DNA from: Sphingomonas gei
Lineage (GTDB): Bacteria > Pseudomonadota > Alphaproteobacteria > Sphingomonadales > Sphingomonadaceae
DNA: 64,000 bases
Assembly (NCBI RefSeq): GCF_004792685.1
Contig: NZ_SRXT01000004.1
Location: 1-64,000, forward strand
Direction: 5' to 3'
In this document: positions 18,336 through 28,545 of the stretch, in pieces
Position numbering within the stretch: position 1 is the stretch's first letter
How the letters are laid out: the number at the start of each line of letters is the position of its first letter
Program-made: the position numbers and the translations under genes
Notes under the pieces: generated by a model
What the model was told of the DNA's origin: nothing
Database searches by the model: none
Seen by the model: the letters and a program-made list of their open reading frames with translations, nothing else

Positions 18336-19029
18336 GAAATGCTCCCTCCTGTCGGTCGTCCGGCCCTTGGCCACAAACGGCCGAATAGAATGCTCCGCCA
18401 TAGCTTGGAGACATCGAAGGCTGGCGTCTCGCCGCTTCCGAATATCGTCCCAGTGGACCACCCTTCTCCTTTTGTGTCTACCGTCCAAGGTATCGCCGCA
18501 AATAATAAAGGAACTTGTTTTACTTTTCCAGTGCCTAGTCAGCACCTCTCTCAAATGCGCCGCCAAACGAGCCAGGCGTGAAGCGAGGAGAGGAAATGAG
18601 TCCAAGAGAGGGGCGCAACGCGGCCGTTTCCTGCCGCAGCATTCGCAATGAACGCCGCGGGCGGAATCTCAGATCCTGGACTAATGATTTGATTTGGCGC
18701 GGGATTGCTCAGGTCGCCTTTGCCCACCCCACATTTTCCCCCACTAGGCGTAAGATTTTGTGGGGAGGTGTGGAGCGGTACGCGCTCGCTTTGCGCCAAA
18801 TTGCAGGCCTTTGGCATCCCCGCCATGGCCGTCAAAAAGCGGCGTTTCGCTCATCTGGCTGGTTGAGATGCAAATAACGACACATTTTGAAACTCACCCG
18901 AAGGCCGCTCTTGCCAGCGATCTGAGCGCCACAATTGCCGGTGTCCACGTCATAAGGTTACAAGATCGGTGTGCGGAAGAATCATCTGCGTCTTGCGTGA
19001 ACACAACATCCACCGCCGAGGGCTTTGGA
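18336..19029. other. Divergent intergenic region, possible N-terminal extension of the regulator
   Basis: This gap separates the minus-strand oxidoreductase from the plus-strand regulator and should contain both promoters. A CCCCACA/TGTGGGG inverted repeat flanks positions around 18728-18770. The regulator frame is open back to 18760, with alternative ATG codons at 18760 and 18868, but those residues have no motif and odd composition, so I leave them non-coding. Confidence 0.4.
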
Positions 19030-20625
19030 ATGCTACAGTCGGACGCTCTGGTGTTCGGTGATGTCGTACTGGATCGCAGCTGCCTGTTCGCGCATCGCGA
19101 CGGCAAGCAAATCCGGTTCACCCGAAGCGAGCGGGCGCTCCTTTTGATGCTGTCCCGGCAACCCCACAGCCTGATGCGGCGGAGCCAATTGCTTGACGCA
19201 ATCGCATCGACGGACTCGGACATCTCGGATCGCAACGTCGATTTTCTCATCAACCGGCTGCGTGCAAAGCTGGGCGACAGCGCAAGATCTCCCAGATTTA
19301 TCGCTACGCAATATGGCGAGGGCTATATATGGATCGCCGCCCGATCGCCGGTCGCCGCCGCGAAACCGGATCGCGGGACCGCAAGCGGAATTCTGGCGAT
19401 TGTCCCTGTCGTCCCTCGACCGGATACGCGCCTGGCCGAACAGGCAGAGGCGATCATCGGACAGATGCGTGACAGGATCGTGAGCACGATCGGCCCGGGC
19501 CAGGCCGTGATCATCATGGCCAGCGAAGAGGACATCGCCACACGATATCTGCTGGAGGTGCGCTATCAGGAGAGCGGGGCCAACCTTTGTGGAATAGCCA
19601 CGCTCCGGGAGGTCCAGTCACGGCGCATCATCCGGGCGCTTCGCGTCGAGTTCGGAGGTTTCGGCACGACGTCGCTCACGCCCGAGATCGAACGCGCCGC
19701 GAACGATGTCGTCGAGGCGTTGCAGAGAAATCTGGCCGAGGCTTCGGAAGGGCTCGGCACGCCTGCCGACCAGCCACTCGAGATCCGCTTTCGCAAGGCA
19801 ACGACACTGCTATCGGCCTCCAACCCGGAATGGCTGGAGAAAGGCCTGCAATTGCGCGAAGCCCGGGAGCAGAACCCGGCCAGCGCGGACATCGCGCTCC
19901 AATGGTGCCTGCACCTGTTCGCACGCCTCGTCCTCGCCAACCCCTTCATCGGCATCAGCCGCGGCGAGCGCGATGATCTGGAGAGTGAGATCGAAGCGAC
20001 CGTGCTGGAGTGCCTGCCGCTCATCGAAAGCAATCCCCTGCTGATGCTCGCCGCCGCCAAGCTCCTATATTTCGTCGATCGCGGCCATCTGGAGCTGGCG
20101 GAGGATCTCGCCGAGCGGGCCTTCGCCCGGACGGCAGATTTTGCTGCTGCGCTGCCGATACTTGGGCAGATCCGACAGGCGCACGGCGACTTTCCGGCTG
20201 CTTTGGCCTTCTTCGATCGCGGAATCGAGATGGCGGATGCCGGTTCCGAATTCGAAACGCACATGCGTGTTATCAAATGCATCGCGTTGCTCGCCGCCGG
20301 CGATCGCGAAGCGCTGAAGGCAGAGCCCACCGCCTATGAGAGCCCGCACTCCCCGCTTGCACTCCGCGTGATGGTCGCCGTTCTGGTCACCCCGCCCGGC
20401 GACGCGACACCGCAGGTGGCCATGGACGTCCTCGTCGCCGCCGGTCCCGACGGCGCACGCAATGCAATCGAGTTCACCTACATGACCTCCGCGCGCCAGC
20501 TCACCTCGCCAGAGGCGCGCGCCAACATCCTGCAGGGGCTTCTTGCCCACCTCACCCGGCTGCACGGCGCGGACGTCATTCCGCCGTTCGTACTGACGGG
20601 AACGGGGCTCAAAGCGCCGATCTGA
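19030..20625 (+). CDS. OmpR/CadC-type winged-helix regulator with helical-repeat C-terminus
   Basis: This 531-residue protein starts with an OmpR/PhoB-type winged-helix DNA-binding domain in its first 105 residues: FGDVVLDRSC, IRFTRSERALLLML, then RRSQLLDAI and a recognition-helix region RNVDFLINRLRAKLGD, ending in the wing TQYGEGYIWIA. No response-regulator receiver domain precedes it and no membrane segment follows, unlike CadC/ToxR. The remaining 400 residues are alpha-helical with TPR-like pairs (LAEDLAERAFARTADFAAALPILGQIRQAHGDFPAALAFFDRGIEMAD). It is probably a one-component transcription regulator sensing a ligand or partner through the repeats. The start at 19030 has GAGGG upstream. 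The autotransporter gene begins 190 bases downstream on the same strand and is its most likely target. Confidence 0.85.
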   Translation: MLQSDALVFGDVVLDRSCLFAHRDGKQIRFTRSERALLLMLSRQPHSLMRRSQLLDAIASTDSDISDRNVDFLINRLRAKLGDSARSPRFIATQYGEGYIWIAARSPVAAAKPDRGTASGILAIVPVVPRPDTRLAEQAEAIIGQMRDRIVSTIGPGQAVIIMASEEDIATRYLLEVRYQESGANLCGIATLREVQSRRIIRALRVEFGGFGTTSLTPEIERAANDVVEALQRNLAEASEGLGTPADQPLEIRFRKATTLLSASNPEWLEKGLQLREAREQNPASADIALQWCLHLFARLVLANPFIGISRGERDDLESEIEATVLECLPLIESNPLLMLAAAKLLYFVDRGHLELAEDLAERAFARTADFAAALPILGQIRQAHGDFPAALAFFDRGIEMADAGSEFETHMRVIKCIALLAAGDREALKAEPTAYESPHSPLALRVMVAVLVTPPGDATPQVAMDVLVAAGPDGARNAIEFTYMTSARQLTSPEARANILQGLLAHLTRLHGADVIPPFVLTGTGLKAPI

Positions 20626-20815
20626 GCACGCGGCCAGCGCAGAATTTCTGCACGCCATTCGGGGCCGCGGCGCAATCGTGCCATTTTCAAATATTGCGCA
20701 AACAATCGCCTGCTACCGGCGGCTCGACTGTCCAGATCGTCTGATTCCACAGATCGCCCGGCCTCACGCCGCGTCGGTCCGATCAGACCCTCTCGTCGAT
20801 ATGCCGGAGCCCGCC

Positions 20816-23800
20816 ATGCCTGTTTCTTCGTCACGCCCGCGCAAAGCCGAACTTCTGCGCCTCCTCCTCATCGCCGGGGTTTCGGTTCCTGCGCTTCTGG
20901 TCGCGGGCGTCAGGCCGGCCATGGCCCAGGCGGTCGTCAACGATGGCGAAACGCGCGAGTTGCAGGGGAACTGGACGGTGATCGAGGACCTGACCCTGAG
21001 CGGCAGCGGCACCGCCGGAAGCGGCGCGTTGCGCAATCTGTCGGGCACCAACGTCGTCACCGGCGACATCACGCTGGCAGGGGACACCTGGCTCCGTGCA
21101 GATACCGCTCCGATCGGTCTGCCCGCATCCACATTGGTGGTGGCCGGTGGCCTCGACGGCGGCGGTTTCGATCTGACGACCACGGGCACGGGACGGATAT
21201 GGATTCACTCCCCTCTCACCAACATAGCATCGCTGACGCAGATTGAGGGCCGCCTCACGCTGGATGATACGAACACCTTTACCGGTCCCGTCAGCATCAA
21301 TGGCGGCTATCTCGAGCTGCTGAACGGCCAGGCCTTGGCTGACACCGTCGCGCTTACCGTCAACACCGGCGCAGCCGTGCACATCGCCAATTCGGAGACG
21401 ATCGGATCGCTGTCCGGTGGCGGAAGCGTCTTTGCGGCGGAGGACCCCTTTGCAGTGGGCGCCCCGGTGACGCTGACGGTCGGCGGCAACAATGCTTCGA
21501 CGACCTTCTCCGGATCGCTCCAGGACGGCGGTGCCAATGTCGCCCTCTTCGCCAAGATCGGCACCGGCACGCAGACGCTGACCGGCGCCAACAGCTATTC
21601 CGGCATTACCACCATCAGCGGCGGCACGTTGCAGATCGGCAATGGCGGCACGACCGGCACGCTGGGTACCGGAAATGTCATCAACAACGCAGCGCTGCGG
21701 TTCAACCGCTCCAACGCCTACGTTGTTGCCAACCGGATCCAGGGCACCGGCACGGTCACGATCGGCGGCACCGGACCGGTCAGGCTCTCCAACCTCAACA
21801 CGTATACCGGTGCCACAACGATCCTGTCGGGCGCCACGCTGACCATCGCGAACTCGCTCGCGCTGGGGTCCAACGCCAGCGGCACAACCATCCAGAACGG
21901 TGGGACGCTGGAACTGCAGGCTAGCATCTCCGTCGCCGAGGATCTGACGCTGAGCGGCAGCGGCACGGCCGGAAGCGGCGCGCTTCGCAACCTGTCGGAA
22001 CAGAATTTGGTCACCGGCGCCGTTAATCTGGCGGGAGACACGCTGCTCCGTGCGGATGGCGATCCGAACGGCCCGCCGCTGTCCGAAATGCGGTTGACCG
22101 GTGCGTTCAACGGTGGCGGCTTTGCGCTGTCGACGACGGGCACCGGCCGGATCTCGCTCCCCGGCGATATCAGCAATCTGTCGTCGCTGACGCAGGACGA
22201 TGGGGTGCTTGCGCTCCTTGGGACGAACACGTTCACCGGACCGGTCACTATCAACGGGGGCTACTTGCAGCTGGCGAACGGTCAGGCTCTGGCCGATACC
22301 GTCGCGCTCACGGTCAACACCGACGCGGTCGTACAGCTCGGCGCGCCTTCGGAGACGGTCGGGTCGCTGGCCGGCGGCGGGCGCATCATGGCGGCCCTCG
22401 GTCCCGCGACGCTGGTGGTCGGCGGCAACAACGTTTCGACCACCTTCTCGGGAGCGCTCGAGAACAGCGGTGCCAATGTGGCCAGCCTCGCCAAGATCGG
22501 CACGGGCACGCTGACGCTGTCCGGCAACAACAGCTACACCGGCACGACGACGATCAGCGGTGGCACGCTGCGGGTGGGCAATGCCGGCACGACGGGCGCA
22601 TTGGGCACCGGAAACGTCATCAACAACGCCGCGCTCGTGTTCAACCGCAGCAACGCACTGACGATCGAAGGTGCGATCAGCGGCGGGGGCACGGTTCAGC
22701 AGATCGGCATCGGCACGACGATCCTGACCGGCAACAACAGTTTTACCGGGATCACGACGATCAACAGCGGCACGTTGCAGATCGGCAATGGCGGCACGAC
22801 CGGCACGCTGGGCAGCGGGAATGTCGTCACCAATGCGGTGCTGGCGTTCAACCGCAGCGACGTGCTGACGGTCGCCAATATCATTACGGGCGGGGCCAGC
22901 GGCAGCCTCAACCAGCTCGGCAGCGGCACGACGATCCTGACCGGCGCCAACACCTATACCGGCACGACTTCGGTTTCCGCCGGGATCCTCAACATCCGCA
23001 ACGGCGGCGCGCTCGGGTCTTCGTCCGGCGGCACGACCGTCTTTACCGGCGGCGCGCTCGAGCTGCAGGGCGGGATCACCATCGCCGGCGAAACGCTGAT
23101 CCTGTACGGCACCGGCGCTGGCAATGGCGGCGCATTGCGCAACGTCTCGGGAAACAACGCCTGGGGCAGTGCCGTCTCGCTGGGATCAAATTCGCGGATC
23201 GTCGTCGAGGACAGTGCGGCTCTCGGCGTGGATGAACTCGTCCTCCAGTCGCTGCTTGCGGGCAACGGCAACGCGCTGACGGTGGCGGGCGCCGGGCGGC
23301 TGACCCTCAACGGACCGGTGACCGGGCTGAGCGCGCTGACGATGGACGGCACCGGCACCTTGTCGCTGGCAGGCGGGGGTTATTCCGGCGCCACGATCGT
23401 CAATGCCGGCACGCTGTCGCTCGGGGCCAACACCCTCTTCACCAGCGACTTCGCGGTGAACAATGGCGGCACACTCTCGCTCGCAGCGGACAATATCGTG
23501 CAGAGCCTGTCGGGTGCTGGCGTCGTCAGCGGCAATGGCTTCAACCTCCAGCTGCGCATTGGCGGCAGCTTCGCTGGCGCGCTTGGCGGGGTGAATGCGC
23601 TCACGCTGGGCGGCGGGACCTTCGCCGTCACCGGCGCTGCCAGCCTGGCCACCAGCATCAACGTCCTGGCAGGCGCGGCATTCGATATTTCGGGCGTCAA
23701 CGGCGGTGATTTCACCGTGAGCCGGATCGGCGGCAGCGGCAGCGTCGCGCTGGGCGCGAAGACGCTGGTGCTGAGCGGCGCCGGCGGCAACAGCGTGTTC

Positions 23801-26800
23801 GCCGGCACGATCGCGGGCAGCGGCGGGCTCAATGTCACCGGCGGTACGCAGACGCTGTCCGGCACCAACAGCTATACCGGCGTCACCACAATCACCAATG
23901 GCACGCTGCAGCTCGGCAATGGCGGCACCTCCGGGTCGGTCGCGGGCGCCATTGCGCTCGCCGGCGGCACGCTCGCGATCAACCGTTCGGACGATATCGT
24001 GCTGAGCGGGATCACCGGCGCCGGCAGCTTCGTGCAGGGCGGTACCGGCACCACCCAGTTGACCGGCATCAGCGCTCTGACCGGCATTACTGTCGCCAGC
24101 GGCGGATTGAGGCTGGTTGGCGATCCAACGACCGGTGCCGCGCTGACGGTCAATGGCGGCACGCTCAATCTTGGCGCCTTGACCGGCGGCACTGCCAGCT
24201 TCGCGAGCCTGACGGGCGTTGGCGGAGGCGCCATTCAGCTTGGTGCGACCACGCTGACGGTTGGCGGCACCGGCGCCACAGCCTTTGACGGCGTGATCTC
24301 CGGCACCGGCGGATTCAACAAGGTCGGCACCGGCGTGCTGACCCTGTCTGGCGCCAACACCTATACCGGCCTCACCGAAGTGCGCGAAGGCACGCTCCGG
24401 CTGGGCGCGAGCGAAGTCCTGCCCGACGATGGCGCGCTTGCGGTGCTGAACGGCGCGACGCTGGACCTGCAGGGCTTCATCGAGACGGTTGCCAGCTTCT
24501 CGATCCAGGGCAATCTGATCGGCAACGGCAAGCTGATTGCGGGCGCCTACCGTTTCTATGGCGGCACCGTCGGCCAGGGGCTCGGCGCGGGTGCGGTCTA
24601 TCAGATCTCCGGCGCCACGTTGCTCCAGGGCACCTCGGACGCCGCAACGGTGTATGTGCAGGGCGGCACGCTTGCGCTCGGCGCGACCGAGCGCCTGTCG
24701 GACAGCGCCGCGCTAGATGTCCAGACCGGCGCCACGCTCGACCTCGGCGCCTTCGACGAGACCGTCGATACGCTGGCGCTGAACGGCACGCTGGACGGCA
24801 CCGGCACGCTTGCCGCATCGAGCTACGCGCTCGACGGTGCGGCCGTGAACGCCAATCTCGGCGCGGGCACCCTGACTCAGGCGGGCGGCACGTCGCTGCT
24901 GAGCGGCAGCGCGAGCGCGCAGACGGTGGCGGTTTCCGGCGGCATGCTGCGCCTGGGGGCGGCGAACCGTCTGGCGGACAATGCGGCAGTTACCGTGGCA
25001 CGCGGCACCATGCTCGATCTTGGCAGCTTCGACGACGCGGTGGCGTCGCTGGTACTGGCCGGCACGCTCTCGGGTGCCGGTACGCTCACTGCAGGGACCT
25101 ACACGCTCGACGGCGCCAGGCTCGGCGCCAATCTCGGCACCGGCGCGCTGACGCAGGCAGGCGGCGTTTCCGAGCTGAACGGCAGCGCCGCGGCGCAGGC
25201 CGTGACGGTTGCCGGCGGCTCGCTGCGTCTCGGCGCAGCAAACCGGCTTGCCGACACTGCGGCGGTCACCGTCGCCGGCGGCACCACGCTCGATCTCCAG
25301 GGCTTCGACGACACCATAAGCTCGCTGTCGCTGAACGGCGCGCTCTCTGGCACTGGTACGCTTTCGGCGACCAGCTACACGCTGAACGGCGCGGCGATCG
25401 ATGCCAATCTGAGCGGGGGCACGCTGACTCAGGCTGGCGGTGTCTCGATCCTGCGCGGCACCGCCACCGGGGTCACGGCGCGGGTGGACGGTGGCACGTT
25501 CCAGATCGGCGACGGCGGGACGTCGGGCAGCTTCGCGGGAGACGTGGCCGTCGCGGCCAATCTCGTGTTCAACCGCAGCGACGCGGTCAGCTATGCCGGG
25601 GCCCTCTCGGGCAATGGCAGCGTCACCCAGCAAGGCGGCGTGTTGACGCTCAGCGGCGATAGCTCGGCCTTTGCCGGCACTACCACCGTATCGGGTAGCG
25701 GCCTGACGGTGGCCGGTACGCTCGGCGGCGCGGTCGCGGTCAACCAGGGCGCGCTGTCGGGCACCGGCAGCATCGGCGGCGCGGTCACCATTGCGGACGG
25801 TGCCCACCTGGTCGGCGCACAGGGCGGCGTATTGTCGATGGGTTCGCTCGTGCTGAATGCGGGCTCGATCGTCGATGTGTTGCTGTCGCAGCCTTCGTCA
25901 TCGGCGTTGTTCGATGTCGGTGGAGCGTTGACGCTCGACGGCACGCTCAACATCAGCACCGGGCCGGCATACGGCCCCGGCATCTACCGGCTGTTCGATT
26001 ATGCAGGTACGCTGACCGACAACGGCCTGGCGATCGGCACTATCAACGGCACTGCGGCAACCGGGCTGAGCGTACAGACCGCCGCCGCGGGCCAAGTCAA
26101 TCTGGTCAATCTGAACAGCGCAACGCTGGCCTTCTGGGACGGCGGCAACACCGTGCTCCATGACAACAATGCAGTCGATGGCGGCGCGGGCAGCTGGAGC
26201 GTTGGCGGGCGCAACTGGACGACGCCGAACGGTGCGCTGAACGGCGCGATGACGCCGGCGCCGAGCTTCGCGGTGTTCCAAGGCGCTGGCGGCGCGGTGA
26301 CGATCGACAATAATACCGGCCAGGTCGCGGCCACCGGTATGCAATTCGCGAGCGACGGCTATACGCTGAGCGGCGGCGCACTGGCACTATCGGGTGCGCG
26401 GTCGACGATCCGCGTCGGCGACGGCACGGCAGCGGGTGCGGGCTACACCGCCACCATCGCCTCGGCGCTCACCGGCAGCGCGACATTGGTCAAGGCCGAT
26501 CTCGGCACGCTCGCGCTAACCGGCGCCAACACCTACACGGGCGGCACCGTGATCGAGGCGGGCACGCTGATCGGCAATGCCGGCTCGATCCAGGGCAATG
26601 TCGCCAATGCCGGCGCATTGATGTTCGACCAGGCGGTGGGCGGCAGCTATGCCGGTAGCGTCACCGGCGCGGGCACCGTTACCAAGGCAGGCGCCGGCGC
26701 GCTCACCCTGACTGGGGCCAATGCCACCAACTGGTCGATCACCGGCGGCAGCCTGGTCACGACCTCGGCGCTGTTCACCGGCGATGTTGCGCTGAGCGAC

Positions 26801-28429
26801 GGTGCCAGCCTGGTGTTCGATCAGGCCGGCGATGGCAGTTATGCCGGCGTGATCAACGGTTCAGGTCAATTTCTCGTCCAAGGCCGCGGCGCAGTGCTGC
26901 TGACCGGCGACAGCTCGGCCTTTACCGGCAGCGCCATTGTCAGCAACGCGCTGTCGGTGAACGGCAAGCTGGGCGGCATGGTCGACGTGCTCACCGGCGG
27001 GCGCCTGCAGGGCATGGGCGCCATCGGCTCGACCCGGATCGCAGGCACGATCGCGCCGGGCAATTCGATCGGCACGCTATCCGTCGCCGGCGATCTCAGC
27101 TTCCTGGCGGGCAGTGTGTATGCGGTCGAGGTCAACGCTGCGGGCCAGAGCGACAAGATCGTCGTCGGCGGCAGCGCTACCATCGCCAGCGGCACCACGG
27201 TCACGGTGCTCGCGGCGAACGGCAATTACGCTGCCAATACCAGCTACACGATCCTCACCGCCACGGGCGGCCTTTCCGGCACCTTCTCCAACGTGGCATC
27301 GAACCTTGCTTTCCTGACCCCGACGCTAATCTACAACACCACGGCGGTGGTCCTGAACTTGCGGCGCAACACGATCGACTTCGCCACTATCGCTCAGACC
27401 CGCAACCAGCGCGCCGTCGCTCCGGCGGTCGAGGCGCTGGGCCTTGGCAATACGGTGTTCGACGCGACGGTCTTGCTGACCGCGCCCGAGGCGCGCGCAG
27501 CGTTCGACCAGCTTGCCGGCTCCGACTATGCGAGCATGCGCGGACGGCTGGTCGAGGACAGTCACTTTATTCGCGACGCGATGCTGTCGCGTTCCGAGCT
27601 CGGCGGAGTCGAGGGCCTATCGGTCTGGGGCCGTGCGATGGGTTCGTCGAACACTATGGATGGCAATGCCGAGGCCCAAGGCTATGATCGCTCGATCAAG
27701 GGCTTCCTGACCGGCTTCGACGGTTCGCTCGGCGCAAACTGGCGGGTGGGCGTGGCGCTCGGCTATGACAAGATCGAGCTGCACAGCGGCAATGCCACGC
27801 ACAATGCCGACAGCTACAGCGCCGGCGGCTATTTGCTCGGTTCCTACGGCGCGCTGCGCGTGCAGCTGGGCGGTGGGTATAGCTGGCACGACATCCGTTC
27901 GCAGCGTAGCGTCGCATTCGGCAGTCTCGCCCAGATGCTGGGCGACCAATACGACGCCCGGACCTTCCAGGTCTTCAGCGAGATCGGCACCAGGACCGAT
28001 CTCGGCGGATTCGATCTCCAGCCGTTCGTCGGCGTGGCACATGTCACGCTGTTCGATGGGAGCATCGCCGAACATGGCGGCTCCGCCGCGCTCTCCGGCG
28101 GGGTGGACAGCGTCAAGGTGACCTATGGCAATGCCGGCGTGCGCACCAAGCTGGCGTTCAATCTCGGCGAAACCACGTTGCGGCTCGCTGGCTCGGCAGC
28201 ACTGCGCCAGACCTTCGGCCACCCTGTGCCGACGGTCGATCTGCGCTTCGCCGGTGGTGCGCCGTTCCAGGTGCAGAGCATGCCGCTCGATCGCACCACT
28301 GGTGTGGTAGATGCCGGAATCGAGTTCGGTCTCGGCAAGTCCACCGTGCTCGGCATTTCCTATACCGGCGCCTATGGTTCGCGGACGACCGACCACGGTG
28401 CGCGTGCAGCGATCAGCATGCGGTTCTAA
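20816..28429 (+). CDS. Giant autotransporter (type V secretion) with repeat passenger
   Basis: This is a 2,537-residue self-secreting surface protein. A long signal peptide ends near PAMAQAVVND. The passenger (about residues 40-2260) is a predicted beta-helix with more than ten passenger-associated repeats of the form L(T/S)GANTYTGTTTISGGTL, and many NRS/GNGG repeats. The C-terminal beta-barrel autotransporter domain starts near residue 2265 (SVWGRAMGSSNTMDG) and ends with the outer-membrane signature ISMRF. Likely roles are adhesion, autoaggregation or biofilm; a passenger enzyme motif is not visible. The start at 20816 follows CCGGAGC; ATG at 20801 is an alternative. The DNA shows large internal duplications, which predicts length variation between strains. 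The upstream winged-helix gene is the probable regulator. Confidence 0.95.
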   Translation: MPVSSSRPRKAELLRLLLIAGVSVPALLVAGVRPAMAQAVVNDGETRELQGNWTVIEDLTLSGSGTAGSGALRNLSGTNVVTGDITLAGDTWLRADTAPIGLPASTLVVAGGLDGGGFDLTTTGTGRIWIHSPLTNIASLTQIEGRLTLDDTNTFTGPVSINGGYLELLNGQALADTVALTVNTGAAVHIANSETIGSLSGGGSVFAAEDPFAVGAPVTLTVGGNNASTTFSGSLQDGGANVALFAKIGTGTQTLTGANSYSGITTISGGTLQIGNGGTTGTLGTGNVINNAALRFNRSNAYVVANRIQGTGTVTIGGTGPVRLSNLNTYTGATTILSGATLTIANSLALGSNASGTTIQNGGTLELQASISVAEDLTLSGSGTAGSGALRNLSEQNLVTGAVNLAGDTLLRADGDPNGPPLSEMRLTGAFNGGGFALSTTGTGRISLPGDISNLSSLTQDDGVLALLGTNTFTGPVTINGGYLQLANGQALADTVALTVNTDAVVQLGAPSETVGSLAGGGRIMAALGPATLVVGGNNVSTTFSGALENSGANVASLAKIGTGTLTLSGNNSYTGTTTISGGTLRVGNAGTTGALGTGNVINNAALVFNRSNALTIEGAISGGGTVQQIGIGTTILTGNNSFTGITTINSGTLQIGNGGTTGTLGSGNVVTNAVLAFNRSDVLTVANIITGGASGSLNQLGSGTTILTGANTYTGTTSVSAGILNIRNGGALGSSSGGTTVFTGGALELQGGITIAGETLILYGTGAGNGGALRNVSGNNAWGSAVSLGSNSRIVVEDSAALGVDELVLQSLLAGNGNALTVAGAGRLTLNGPVTGLSALTMDGTGTLSLAGGGYSGATIVNAGTLSLGANTLFTSDFAVNNGGTLSLAADNIVQSLSGAGVVSGNGFNLQLRIGGSFAGALGGVNALTLGGGTFAVTGAASLATSINVLAGAAFDISGVNGGDFTVSRIGGSGSVALGAKTLVLSGAGGNSVFAGTIAGSGGLNVTGGTQTLSGTNSYTGVTTITNGTLQLGNGGTSGSVAGAIALAGGTLAINRSDDIVLSGITGAGSFVQGGTGTTQLTGISALTGITVASGGLRLVGDPTTGAALTVNGGTLNLGALTGGTASFASLTGVGGGAIQLGATTLTVGGTGATAFDGVISGTGGFNKVGTGVLTLSGANTYTGLTEVREGTLRLGASEVLPDDGALAVLNGATLDLQGFIETVASFSIQGNLIGNGKLIAGAYRFYGGTVGQGLGAGAVYQISGATLLQGTSDAATVYVQGGTLALGATERLSDSAALDVQTGATLDLGAFDETVDTLALNGTLDGTGTLAASSYALDGAAVNANLGAGTLTQAGGTSLLSGSASAQTVAVSGGMLRLGAANRLADNAAVTVARGTMLDLGSFDDAVASLVLAGTLSGAGTLTAGTYTLDGARLGANLGTGALTQAGGVSELNGSAAAQAVTVAGGSLRLGAANRLADTAAVTVAGGTTLDLQGFDDTISSLSLNGALSGTGTLSATSYTLNGAAIDANLSGGTLTQAGGVSILRGTATGVTARVDGGTFQIGDGGTSGSFAGDVAVAANLVFNRSDAVSYAGALSGNGSVTQQGGVLTLSGDSSAFAGTTTVSGSGLTVAGTLGGAVAVNQGALSGTGSIGGAVTIADGAHLVGAQGGVLSMGSLVLNAGSIVDVLLSQPSSSALFDVGGALTLDGTLNISTGPAYGPGIYRLFDYAGTLTDNGLAIGTINGTAATGLSVQTAAAGQVNLVNLNSATLAFWDGGNTVLHDNNAVDGGAGSWSVGGRNWTTPNGALNGAMTPAPSFAVFQGAGGAVTIDNNTGQVAATGMQFASDGYTLSGGALALSGARSTIRVGDGTAAGAGYTATIASALTGSATLVKADLGTLALTGANTYTGGTVIEAGTLIGNAGSIQGNVANAGALMFDQAVGGSYAGSVTGAGTVTKAGAGALTLTGANATNWSITGGSLVTTSALFTGDVALSDGASLVFDQAGDGSYAGVINGSGQFLVQGRGAVLLTGDSSAFTGSAIVSNALSVNGKLGGMVDVLTGGRLQGMGAIGSTRIAGTIAPGNSIGTLSVAGDLSFLAGSVYAVEVNAAGQSDKIVVGGSATIASGTTVTVLAANGNYAANTSYTILTATGGLSGTFSNVASNLAFLTPTLIYNTTAVVLNLRRNTIDFATIAQTRNQRAVAPAVEALGLGNTVFDATVLLTAPEARAAFDQLAGSDYASMRGRLVEDSHFIRDAMLSRSELGGVEGLSVWGRAMGSSNTMDGNAEAQGYDRSIKGFLTGFDGSLGANWRVGVALGYDKIELHSGNATHNADSYSAGGYLLGSYGALRVQLGGGYSWHDIRSQRSVAFGSLAQMLGDQYDARTFQVFSEIGTRTDLGGFDLQPFVGVAHVTLFDGSIAEHGGSAALSGGVDSVKVTYGNAGVRTKLAFNLGETTLRLAGSAALRQTFGHPVPTVDLRFAGGAPFQVQSMPLDRTTGVVDAGIEFGLGKSTVLGISYTGAYGSRTTDHGARAAISMRF
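20984..22560 (+). repeat. Two-unit long internal duplication in the autotransporter
   Basis: A block starting at 20984 (GAGGACCTGACCCTGAGCGG) recurs almost unchanged from 21938 (GAGGATCTGACGCTGAGCGG), a period of about 950 bases. Both encode EDLTLSGSGTAGSGALRNLS, later NTFTGPV(S/T)INGGYL and GQALADTVALTVNT. A shorter relic of the same unit appears near 23087. Such in-frame duplications are typical recombination substrates. Confidence 0.8.
24582..25470 (+). repeat. Four tandem units of about 270 bases in the autotransporter
   Basis: Successive units begin near 24582, 24853, 25131 and 25405. Each encodes a version of LGAGTLTQAGGTSLLSG, then LRLGAANRLAD and TLDLGSFDD. The units are clearly related but diverged, the third and second being closest. 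The repeat encodes about 90 residues per unit and adds turns to the predicted beta-helix. Confidence 0.75.
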
Positions 28430-28545
28430 CCCCGCATCTGCCGCGTGTCGGAGGCATTCTGCTTGTCAGATTTTGGATGGGCGATTATCAATGTTTCACT
28501 CGCGTCATCCGAAAAGGCGCGCAGAGAATAACGGGGGCGAGTGGC

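Noticed and set aside
20984-25470. Regular repeats that might suggest a CRISPR array
   Set aside because: Units are hundreds of bases long, in frame and encode beta-helix repeats; there are no short identical repeats with unique spacers and no cas genes.
24713-25807. Long antisense frame within the autotransporter gene
   Set aside because: It arises from the repeat-rich GC codons of the passenger and repeats with the same period; no own start or motif.
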